From assembly GCA_039029915.1 (NCBI GenBank), contig JBCCFD010000231.1, positions 1 through 11,903 of the forward strand: a DNA stretch of 11,903 bases, written 5' to 3'. This stretch comes from QQUD01 sp039029915 (GTDB taxonomy: Bacteria > Chloroflexota > Anaerolineae > Promineifilales > Promineifilaceae). The notes under the pieces are model-generated. The model saw only the letters and a list, made by a program, of their open reading frames with translations. It was not told the DNA's origin and ran no database searches. Below, piece by piece: positions 6,611-11,903 of the stretch; positions within the stretch are counted from its first letter, which is position 1, and each line of letters opens with the position of its first letter. The position numbers and the translations under genes were made by a program.

Positions 6611-7774
6611 CTATTTAAACTCCACCCACTTCTTTTCGCTATTTCCGCTTTCAATCACCTTCTCGATAAATTTAACACCGCGAGCCCCATCCTCAACCGT
6701 TGGGAAATCGAGCGCTTGCGCCGTTGGTTCTCTTCCTTCCAGCCTTGCCCGAACTGTGCTTGTGAAGTTTTTGAAAACATTGCTAAACGCATCAAAAAAG
6801 CTTTCGGGGTGTCCGGGCGGCAAATGGGTCGCATTTTTAGCAAATCCGGACAAATAATCATGGCCGCGTTTAAAAGTTTTGGCTGGACCGTTGGGGTCTT
6901 TGAAAGTCAACTGGTTGGGATGTTCCTGATGCCAGGCCAAAGCCCCCTTGGTGCCATAAATTCGGATATTGAGATTATTTTCTTCGGCCGTCGCAATTTG
7001 AGAGCAGTAGAGGAGTCCTTTAGCCCCGTTTGTAAAGCGCAGCAGGATACTGGCATCATCATCGAGGCCATGTGGTGAAATGAAGGTGCTTAAATCGGCA
7101 CAAATCGCCTCAAGCTCTAAGCCGGTCATCGTGGTCATTAGGTTTTCACAGTGTGAGCCAATGTCTCCTACTGCTCCCCCAATTCCCGATATAGCAGGAT
7201 TTAAACGCCAGATATGGCTTTGGTCAGCCCCCTCAATTTCAACGCGCCGTCTTAACCAACCCTGAGGATATTCAACAACCACGCGCTGAATCTGCCCCAA
7301 ACGGCCGTTTCTGATCCACTCTCGACCTTCTTTTACCATCGGGTAGCCAGTGTAGTTATGGGTTAAAGCAAAAATGACGTTGTGATTGTGAACGGCCGTT
7401 GCCAAAGCTTCGGCTTGAGCAGAGGTATGCACCATCGGCTTGTCCATAATGACGTGAAACCCAGCCTCTACAAAGGCCAAAGCAGGCTCAAAATGCATAT
7501 GATTCGGCGTCACAATATTGACAAAATCAATTCGCTCGCCAATTAGTAAGGAGACCTCATTGTCCAGCATCTCCTGCCAGCTACCATAGTTTCGAGAGTC
7601 AGCTATCAGCAAATCACGCCCAGAAGCCTTTGCCTTTTCGGGCGTACTGGAAAATGCCCCTGCTACTAACTCGGTTTGCCCATCCGCTTGAGCGGCACGC
7701 CGATGAACCCGGCCAATAAATGAACCGCGCCCACCCCCAATTTGTCCGAATTTAAGCTTTCTTTGTAAGGTCAT
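6611..7774 (-). CDS. Gfo/Idh/MocA-family oxidoreductase
   Basis: This 387-residue NAD(P)-dependent dehydrogenase has an N-terminal Rossmann motif GGGRGSFIG (13-21), TPNHMH (89-94), the catalytic lysine in MDKP (Lys112; EKP in most relatives) and the D-x3-H active-site pair Asp204/His208 (GDIGSH). The C-terminal alpha/beta domain follows. Members oxidise sugars, inositols, glycosides or sugar acids at a ring or C1 position. Here it most likely performs an entry oxidation for the pathway encoded downstream, but the substrate is unknown. A TTG at 7801 would add nine residues. ATG 7774 is preferred because AGAGGAAAG lies directly before it with good ribosome-site spacing. It is the first gene of the five-gene minus-strand cluster and divergent from the J-domain gene. 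It carries two AACGGCCGTT palindromes. Confidence 0.92.
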   Translation of the reverse strand: MTLQRKLKFGQIGGGRGSFIGRVHRRAAQADGQTELVAGAFSSTPEKAKASGRDLLIADSRNYGSWQEMLDNEVSLLIGERIDFVNIVTPNHMHFEPALAFVEAGFHVIMDKPMVHTSAQAEALATAVHNHNVIFALTHNYTGYPMVKEGREWIRNGRLGQIQRVVVEYPQGWLRRRVEIEGADQSHIWRLNPAISGIGGAVGDIGSHCENLMTTMTGLELEAICADLSTFISPHGLDDDASILLRFTNGAKGLLYCSQIATAEENNLNIRIYGTKGALAWHQEHPNQLTFKDPNGPAKTFKRGHDYLSGFAKNATHLPPGHPESFFDAFSNVFKNFTSTVRARLEGREPTAQALDFPTVEDGARGVKFIEKVIESGNSEKKWVEFK

Positions 7775-7848
7775 CTTTCCTCTCTTGCTCAATGGTATCA
7801 AAAAGTTAGGGAATTGGGGATGGCGGCATGGAGATTAAAAATATTGGA

Positions 7849-7858
7849 CGGTTGACCA
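7849..7858 (-). promoter_or_regulatory. Possible FadR/GntR-type operator before the catabolic cluster
   Basis: The minus strand reads TGGTCAACCG, nine of ten positions of the TGGT-N2-ACCA pattern that I recall for GntR/FadR-type regulators of sugar-acid genes such as UxuR. It lies about 75 bp before the first gene of the cluster, a sensible place for control. No such regulator is in the window and I see no convincing promoter hexamers on this strand, so this is weak. Confidence 0.25.
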
Positions 7859-7897
7859 GTGAATTTTAGTTTTTCGGTTGAATCCTATTATTGCCTA

Positions 7898-7944
7898 TTG
7901 ACATTGTGTACTTAATACACTAATATATTGTGTACAAACAACAC
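7898..7944 (+). promoter_or_regulatory. Near-consensus sigma-70 promoter with two TTGTGTAC-N5-ACAC operators
   Basis: TTGACA (7898-7903), exactly 17 bp, and TAATAT (7921-7926) form a near-consensus promoter. A start around 7933 leaves a leader of about 28 nt before ATG 7961, without a clear ribosome site. TTGTGTACTTAATACAC (7904-7920) fills the spacer, and TTGTGTACAAACAACAC (7928-7944) covers the start site. The two share TTGTGTAC-N5-ACAC, contain the inverted arms GTGT-N7-ACAC, and are 24 bp apart. This arrangement suggests strong repression of the downstream genes until a signal arrives. The repressor is not encoded in the window. Confidence 0.75.
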
Positions 7945-7960
7945 TAACTAAATTTTGACT

Positions 7961-9016
7961 ATGAAAACAGTTTATTTTAACGAAATCCACCAGAGATTAA
8001 TAGAAGCAAGCAGCGCCTCCGACATATTTGGTAATCTATCAAAAATAAGCGGTGACGCATTGAAACGGTGTTTCCGCCAATTGGCTCAACAGGTACATCC
8101 CGATCACCACCCCAACTTCAAGAAAGAGGCAAATGATGCGTTCTTAAAGCTTCAATTTTGGTACAGCCAAGCTTTAATAGAGCTAAGAACCAGTCAGGGC
8201 GGGCTGAAATTTGAATCAGGTCAGAATGTGTATGTGACAACGGCCGTTTCAGCACCGGGGGATATTGCCGATATTTGGCAAGCTGAGACAGGTTCAAAAA
8301 AGGTCATTTTAAAAATCGTCCGACAGCCAAAAAACAATGATTTAATGCTGGCTGAGTCAAGCTGGCTTAAGCATTTAAAAAACGACCTAAAAGGTGATCC
8401 ACTGCTGGCTCACTTCCCAACTCTGATCGAAAGTTTCAAGGTCAAAGATGCCAGTGGGGCTGAACGAGCGATCAATGTATTAGAAAACGAAAATGAATTT
8501 GTAACGTTAGCTGAGGTCATTCAAGCGCATCCCCAAGGCATACATCCAGCAGATGCCGCCTGGATGTTTAATCGGTTGTTGGCAGCGCTTGCTAAAACAC
8601 ATCAATTAGGTTGGGTGCATGGGGCCGTCATTCCGCCTCATTTGCTCCTCAATCTTAATGACCACAATGGCAAGCTCATTGATTGGTGCTACTCACAGCC
8701 AATTGGCGAAAAAGTCAAAGCAATCAGCCCATCATATAAACCGTTTTATCCAATGGAAGTTTTAGAGAAACGGCCGTCTACGCCAGCCACCGACATTTAC
8801 CTGGCCGGTATGACGCTATTAAAGCTCTTGGGAGGTGATGTGGCCACAAAAACTGTGCCTACATCTGTACCCAAACCGATCGGTGCTTTTCTCAAGGCTT
8901 GCTTAATAGGTTCCCCACATCGAAGACCCCAAAACAGCTGGGCCCTCTTTGATGATTTTCAGGAAATTTTGCAGCGACTATACGGCGCGCCAAAGTTTCG
9001 GCCATTTTCGCTGTAG
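7961..9016 (+). CDS. J-domain protein fused to a kinase-like (pseudokinase) domain
   Basis: This is a 351-residue protein. Residues about 20-75 form a DnaJ J domain with the HPD tripeptide at 46-48, which normally stimulates Hsp70 ATPase. From about 88 the chain reads as a protein-kinase fold: VILK with Lys118 (beta-3 lysine), Glu132 as the alpha-C partner, HGAVIPPHLLLN at 220-231 in the catalytic-loop place, IDWC at 240-243 in the DFG place, YPMEV as an APE-like motif, DIYLAGMTLLKLL (278-290) as helix F, and HRRP near the end. The HRD aspartate is replaced by Ala222, the catalytic-loop lysine by Ile224 and the asparagine by His227. Phosphotransfer is therefore doubtful, and a pseudokinase that binds nucleotide or a partner is more likely. 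No membrane segment is seen. The start is ATG 7961; the in-frame TTG at 7955 is not needed. It is the first gene downstream of the regulated promoter and precedes the vWA and PurA-like genes. Confidence 0.85.
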   Translation: MKTVYFNEIHQRLIEASSASDIFGNLSKISGDALKRCFRQLAQQVHPDHHPNFKKEANDAFLKLQFWYSQALIELRTSQGGLKFESGQNVYVTTAVSAPGDIADIWQAETGSKKVILKIVRQPKNNDLMLAESSWLKHLKNDLKGDPLLAHFPTLIESFKVKDASGAERAINVLENENEFVTLAEVIQAHPQGIHPADAAWMFNRLLAALAKTHQLGWVHGAVIPPHLLLNLNDHNGKLIDWCYSQPIGEKVKAISPSYKPFYPMEVLEKRPSTPATDIYLAGMTLLKLLGGDVATKTVPTSVPKPIGAFLKACLIGSPHRRPQNSWALFDDFQEILQRLYGAPKFRPFSL

Positions 9017-9024
9017 AACAACAG

Positions 9025-9049
9025 TAAGGCATTTTTGGAATTGGCCTAA
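9025..9049 (+). repeat. Copy 1 of a modular intergenic word (AGGCATTTT[T/C]GGA + ATTGGCCTAA)
   Basis: Nine bases after the J-domain gene's stop, AGGCATTTTTGGA runs directly into ATTGGCCTAA. The same two words recur, separated and partly inverted, just before the PurA-like gene (10421-10526). The recurrence in two gaps of the same gene trio suggests a shared regulatory or mobile origin. Confidence 0.55.
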
Positions 9050-9087
9050 TTGGTAATTTGTAATCAGAAATAAGAGACTGGTTAAGT

Positions 9088-9191
9088 GAAACGAAGTTCC
9101 TGCTTAGAATAAAACAACGGCAGCAAACTTCGTTTCCTCGAGGTTCCGAAGCACTTACCTAACAGAGTTGTCAAATTAGAAACTTCGGAAC
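9088..9191. repeat. Two consecutive inverted repeats in the J-domain/vWA gap
   Basis: GAAACGAAGTT (9088-9098) pairs perfectly with AACTTCGTTTC (9126-9136), with CTGC (9100-9103) and GCAG (9120-9123) as inner pairs. GTTCCGAAG (9143-9151) pairs perfectly with CTTCGGAAC (9183-9191). The 278-bp gap holds no credible gene. The structures could be RNA regulatory hairpins, processing sites or remnants of a small palindromic element. There is no T-run after either, so they are not ordinary terminators. Confidence 0.6.
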
Positions 9192-9246
9192 ACTGAACTG
9201 GGATTCGTGCTTTTGATCCATTTGGATACGATAAAAGTTTACAGAC

Positions 9247-9274
9247 AATCCCTAAATCCCAGTCCCTAATCCCC
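9247..9274. repeat. Degenerate 7-bp tandem repeat (AATCCCT)
   Basis: Four consecutive 7-bp units read AATCCCT, AAATCCC, AGTCCCT and AATCCCC. The array ends about 10 bp before the vWA gene's ribosome site. The period matches the GGTGTCA array at 2760-2794, which also lies just before a gene, although the words differ. Confidence 0.65.
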
Positions 9275-9294
9275 AAATAATAGCGAGGTAAATA

Positions 9295-10284
9295 ATGGGA
9301 TATTCAAAATGGAATAACAACGCATATCAATCAAGACAAACGCATAGAAAACAAACAAATCAATCGGCATTTACTTATGATCAACATGTACGCTCATCTG
9401 GCGTGATTCAGGTGCATGACGACATGAATCCTTATGGCAAAGTTAGAGAAAGCCGCGACAGTGTTGATCATCCAACATCACTCTCAATTGGTGTTCTATT
9501 TGATGTGACTGGCTCAATGGGCACAGTGCCACGCGTGTTGCAAACAAAACTTGGCTCACTCATGCGTCTGCTGATCCAAAAAGGATATGTTGAACATCCA
9601 CAGGTTCTATTTGGGGCAATCGGTGATGCGTACACAGATCGTGTGCCCTTACAAATCGGGCAGTTTGAATCTGGTATTGAGATGGATGATGATCTAGGTA
9701 AGATTTTTCTAGAAGGAAATGGGGGTGGCCAAGTCCATGAAACCTATGAACTCGGCATGTACTTTATGGCGCACAATACCTCTATCGATTGCTACGAAAA
9801 GCGAGGTAAAAAAGGGTATTTGTTCACCATTGGTGACGAAAAACCATACAAAGTGGTGCGTAAGGACCACATCCAGCAGCATATTGGTGGTGCTGTTGAG
9901 CAAGATGTCCCGATTCAGCAAGTCGTCGAAGCTGTTCAGGAAAAGTATGAATATTTCCACATCATTCCAGCCAACACGTACCACGGCAAGAAAAGCGAGG
10001 TTCAAAATGTGTGGCGCGATTTACTAGGCGAACGGGTGTTATTGCTTGAAGATGAAACGGCCGTTTGTGAAACGATCGCGCTGGCCATTGGGCTGTGCGA
10101 AGGGGTGGTTGATGATTTATACGATGGGGTGACAGACCTCGTTGATGCTGGCTACGATGCCAACTCTGCCCAAACAGCCTCATCTGCTCTAAAAACATAT
10201 GCTAAAAACCGCCAGCCTGTCCTGAGCATGGGTAAAGGCCGGCTAGCAGCAACGGCCGTATCAGACGATGATGGACGTTTGTAA
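9295..10284 (+). CDS. von Willebrand factor A (vWA) domain protein with intact MIDAS
   Basis: This 329-residue, apparently cytosolic protein has no signal peptide or membrane segment. A polar N-terminal extension of about 60 residues, rich in Asn, Gln and Ser, leads into the vWA domain. There FDVTGSMG supplies the metal-site residues Asp70, Thr72 and Ser74 (DxSxS pattern), the glycine-rich GNGGG at 141-145 corresponds to the second loop, and TIGDE gives Asp181 as the third. GAIGDAYTD (107-115) is a further conserved-looking stretch. The C-terminal part (from about 250) is helical and ends in a polar tail. vWA proteins of this sort act as Mg-dependent scaffolds that bind partner proteins. The likely partners here are the J-domain/pseudokinase and the PurA-like enzyme on either side. 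ATG 9295 has GAGGT 6 nt upstream. Two ACGGCCGT palindromes near the 3' end suggest the gene has long been resident in this genome. Confidence 0.9.
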   Translation: MGYSKWNNNAYQSRQTHRKQTNQSAFTYDQHVRSSGVIQVHDDMNPYGKVRESRDSVDHPTSLSIGVLFDVTGSMGTVPRVLQTKLGSLMRLLIQKGYVEHPQVLFGAIGDAYTDRVPLQIGQFESGIEMDDDLGKIFLEGNGGGQVHETYELGMYFMAHNTSIDCYEKRGKKGYLFTIGDEKPYKVVRKDHIQQHIGGAVEQDVPIQQVVEAVQEKYEYFHIIPANTYHGKKSEVQNVWRDLLGERVLLLEDETAVCETIALAIGLCEGVVDDLYDGVTDLVDAGYDANSAQTASSALKTYAKNRQPVLSMGKGRLAATAVSDDDGRL

Positions 10285-10344
10285 GGCTAGGTGGAGCGCA
10301 CCATCTTGAAATACAACAGCAGGAAGTGAAAGATTTCATAAGTT

Positions 10345-10380
10345 AGAGGGGGCATTTGAGAAGCACAAATGCCATCCTCT
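10345..10380 (+). repeat. Hairpin after the vWA gene
   Basis: The arms 10345-10358 and 10366-10380 form an 8-bp GGCATTTG/CAAATGCC stem extended by AGAGG/CCTCT across a small internal bulge, with a 7-nt loop. It lies 60 bp after the vWA stop. No T-run follows on the plus strand, so it is more likely a stabilising or attenuating RNA structure than a full terminator. Confidence 0.6.
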
Positions 10381-10420
10381 AGCTCATTTCTCCTCACTAT
10401 ATCTCCTCCACTCTCACTTC

Positions 10421-10526
10421 TAAGGCATTTTCGGAAAAATAAATGAGCATTCAATCCGAAAATGCCTCAAGCCAATTTCATAGAATGGTACAGCTTCGCT
10501 CTGACTATTTTTCGGAATTGGCCTAA
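10421..10526 (+). promoter_or_regulatory. Paired stem-loops with copy 2 of the modular word, just before the PurA-like gene
   Basis: AGGCATTTTCGGA (10423-10435) pairs perfectly over 13 bp with TCCGAAAATGCCT (10455-10467) across a 19-nt loop. GCCAATT (10471-10477) pairs with AATTGGC (10516-10522). TTTTCGGA is directly repeated at 10428-10435 and 10509-10516, flanking about 73 bp, as a target duplication would. GGAATTGGCCTAA at 10514-10526 ends at the ribosome site GAGG (10527-10530), so the second stem could mask translation initiation. The same words occur fused at 9025-9049. An element inserted into an ancestral copy, or an RNA switch, would both fit. Confidence 0.5.
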
Positions 10527-10536
10527 GAGGTTCAAC

Positions 10537-11811
10537 ATGAAACAAGCATTCCTAACCGTCGATCTGGGGTTTGGTGATTCTGGCAAAGGGTCAATTGTGG
10601 ATTTTCTGACCCGCAAACATGATGCCACACTTGTGGTTCGATTTAGCGGCGGAGCTCAGGCCGGTCACCGCGTGGTCACAGCTGAGCCAAAACCTAGAGA
10701 ACACGTCTTCTCACAATTCGGGGCGGGCACCCTTGCAGGGGCTGACACCTTTTTATCCCGCTTCATGATGGTAGAGCCTTTTGCACTTCTGGAAGAAGCA
10801 AAACATTTAGAAGCGATTGGTATCAAAACCCCTCTGAACCGAATTGTTATTGATGGAGAATGTTTAATTACCACCCCATTCCATCGGGCCATCAATCGGT
10901 TAAAAGAACTAGCGCGAGGGACGAACCGCCACGGTAGCTGCGGGATGGGTGTGGGGGAGACGATGGCTGATTTTGTCGTACATGGAAATGATGTTTTGCA
11001 AATGCGTGATTTTTTAAACAACGACACTCTCTATGCGAAATTAAATTTCATAAAATCGATGGCCCAATACAAACTAAATCAGCTACAGCTGCCCCAGAAT
11101 GACGCTATTGCGAAAGAGATGGCGATTTTCCAACACCCAAATGAAATCCATCAGCTTGTTGAAGTATATTCATCCTTCGGCAAGAACATTGACATCTGCA
11201 CAAGTGACTATCTTGCCTATTTGCTTGATAAGCATAAAACTGCCGTTTTTGAAGCCTCGCAGGGTGTTTTACTTGATGAATGGTACGGTTTTCACCCATA
11301 CACCACCTGGAGCACAGTCACACTAGCTAATGCAAATCAGCTACTGAGAGAAGCTGAATACGATGGCAAGGTGACGCGGATTGGCATTACCCGAGCCTAT
11401 GCAACGCGTCACGGAGCCGGTCCGTTTGTCACTGAAGCGCCCCACCTATCCAAAAATATACGGGATGCCGTTAATGGGTACGACGATTGGCAAGAAGGCT
11501 TTCGCGTTGGCTGGCTCGATTTACTACTGCTTCGATATGCGATAGATGTTGTGGGTTCGTTAGACTATTTAGCGGTTTGTCATTTAGACAGACTGAGTGA
11601 ATTTAAGCACCTACACGTCTGCAATAAATATAAACACGGCGACAAAACGATTCAGTCGTTGCCAATAAAAAAACAGCTCGAAGATTTAGAGCACCAGTCT
11701 AATCTAACTCAGCTCCTCGAAAATTGCGCCCCCATTTTAACGGCCGTATCCACACCAGAAGCGCTCATTGCGCAGCTCGAGCAAACAAGATTTGCCAAGA
11801 CGCAGCCATAG
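10537..11811 (+). CDS. Divergent adenylosuccinate-synthetase (PurA) homologue
   Basis: This 424-residue protein is close to the usual PurA length of about 430. PurA joins IMP and aspartate using GTP. Visible motifs are GFGDSGKGS (11-19; GDEGKG in housekeeping PurA, so the catalytic Asp, here Asp14, is kept while Glu becomes Ser), SGGAQAGH (37-44; the catalytic His is kept as His44, but GGHNAGHT becomes GGAQAGHR), HGSCGMGVGET (132-142) in place of the IMP loop GTTGRGIGP, FEASQGVLLD (238-247), FHPYTTWST (252-260), and AYATRHGAGPFVTE (287-300), the aspartate-binding loop. The guanine-recognition motif TKLD reads CHLD (348-351), and the C-terminal SxGP motif is not visible. This points to an enzyme of the same chemistry with a changed nucleotide substrate or phosphate donor, not ordinary purine synthesis. 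ATG 10537 has GAGG 6 nt upstream; the longer start at 10462 lies inside a hairpin. It is the third gene after the regulated promoter. Confidence 0.85.
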   Translation: MKQAFLTVDLGFGDSGKGSIVDFLTRKHDATLVVRFSGGAQAGHRVVTAEPKPREHVFSQFGAGTLAGADTFLSRFMMVEPFALLEEAKHLEAIGIKTPLNRIVIDGECLITTPFHRAINRLKELARGTNRHGSCGMGVGETMADFVVHGNDVLQMRDFLNNDTLYAKLNFIKSMAQYKLNQLQLPQNDAIAKEMAIFQHPNEIHQLVEVYSSFGKNIDICTSDYLAYLLDKHKTAVFEASQGVLLDEWYGFHPYTTWSTVTLANANQLLREAEYDGKVTRIGITRAYATRHGAGPFVTEAPHLSKNIRDAVNGYDDWQEGFRVGWLDLLLLRYAIDVVGSLDYLAVCHLDRLSEFKHLHVCNKYKHGDKTIQSLPIKKQLEDLEHQSNLTQLLENCAPILTAVSTPEALIAQLEQTRFAKTQP

Positions 11812-11903
11812 CGATCCACCCTCGTCGGCTGATCGCCAAGGCGAAAGAGGACGCTCTCCTCGGTGATACGCTCCCAAGCCGACCGCCATTCGCCCTCGCG
11901 GCC
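11812..11903. other. G+C-rich window end of unknown content
   Basis: About 62 of the last 92 bases are G or C, against under half in the rest of the window. GTCGGCT (11824-11830) and AGCCGAC (11877-11883) form an inverted repeat. A minus-strand frame is open from the window edge and would run into the 3' end of the PurA-like gene before a stop, so it may be part of a convergent gene, but this is too short to judge. No tRNA or terminator is recognised. Confidence 0.4.

Larger units (their letters stand above)
149..11747. repeat. Highly iterated palindrome ACGGCCGT, 18 copies
   Basis: The 8-mer starts at 149, 1550, 1868, 2196, 2522, 3520, 3898, 4245, 5327, 6362, 6443, 7301, 7392, 8240, 8770, 10057, 10252 and 11740. 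Twelve of the 18 extend to AACGGCCGTT. Chance predicts about 0.2 copies in this length. All lie inside coding sequence. In their host genes 11 are read as Thr-Ala-Val, 4 as Gly-Arg and 3 as Arg-Pro, so the DNA word is conserved, not a peptide. Only one other CGGCCG (6985-6990) is seen without the flanking A and T. Confidence 0.95.

Noticed and set aside
6273..6857. 194-codon plus-strand frame across the SDR and Gfo/Idh/MocA genes
   Set aside because: It is antisense to two well-supported enzymes, and its composition follows from their codon use.
7955..7960. TTG start for the J-domain protein
   Set aside because: It adds only two residues before a normal ATG, with no ribosome site to favour it.
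9709..10198. Open frames of about 80-100 codons on both strands inside the vWA gene
   Set aside because: They are shadows of a clear vWA gene and have no ribosome sites or recognisable motifs.
7961..10284. TerY-P type triad
   Set aside because: The vWA and kinase-like pair is suggestive, but there is no PP2C phosphatase or TerD and the kinase lacks the C-terminal zinc ribbon.
10462..10536. Longer start for the PurA-like protein
   Set aside because: The ATG lies inside a 13-bp stem, the extra 25 residues resemble no PurA N-terminus, and ATG 10537 has a well-placed GAGG.
10537..11811. Phage-type PurZ (diaminopurine pathway)
   Set aside because: No phage genes, PurZ-linked polymerase or dATP phosphohydrolase are nearby, and the motif changes do not clearly match PurZ from memory.

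Overview
The window is about 46-47% G+C by eye, gene-dense and bacterial. It holds ten complete protein genes, no RNA genes, no CRISPR array and no recognisable transposase. The organism cannot be fixed from sequence alone. The gene content and short periodic intergenic repeats would suit an environmental, possibly filamentous lineage such as Chloroflexota, but that is a low-confidence guess. The strongest genome signature is an iterated palindrome, ACGGCCGT, usually extended to AACGGCCGTT. It occurs 18 times, all inside genes and in all three reading frames, and resembles HIP1 of cyanobacteria.

Left part (1-1794). A minus-strand MarR-type regulator is followed by a seven-helix membrane protein and a terminator (28-65). 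Near-identical AT-rich palindromes (ATGTATATACAT and ATGTATATGCAT) lie before both genes and look like sites for autoregulation. A small two-helix membrane protein is divergent, on the plus strand.

Middle part (1750-7774). Five minus-strand genes run in the order Gfo/Idh/MocA oxidoreductase, SDR oxidoreductase, YjhG/YagF-type sugar-acid dehydratase, FAH-family protein and NAD-dependent epimerase/dehydratase. They end at a good intrinsic terminator (1756-1783). This reads as a catabolic cluster for a pentose or sugar acid. There is no 2-keto-3-deoxy-acid aldolase. The dehydratase, SDR and FAH-fold hydrolase together fit the non-phosphorylating route in which a 2-keto-3-deoxy acid is oxidised to a 2,4-diketo acid and hydrolysed to pyruvate plus a small hydroxy acid.

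Right part (7898-11811). Divergent from the catabolic cluster, a near-consensus promoter (TTGACA, 17 bp, TAATAT) carrying two copies of TTGTGTAC-N5-ACAC drives a J-domain protein fused to a kinase-like domain that lacks the HRD aspartate. It is followed by a von Willebrand A protein with an intact MIDAS, and then by a divergent adenylosuccinate-synthetase homologue. The two gaps between these genes, about 250-280 bp each, hold shared sequence words and several hairpins. The combination of chaperone-cofactor/pseudokinase, MIDAS protein and altered PurA-like ligase is the best candidate here for an undescribed system. The nearest concept I know is the predicted conflict or stress modules that combine vWA proteins with kinases and nucleotide-metabolite enzymes.

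The last 92 bases are abruptly G+C-rich (about 67%) and may mark the start of a different kind of DNA.
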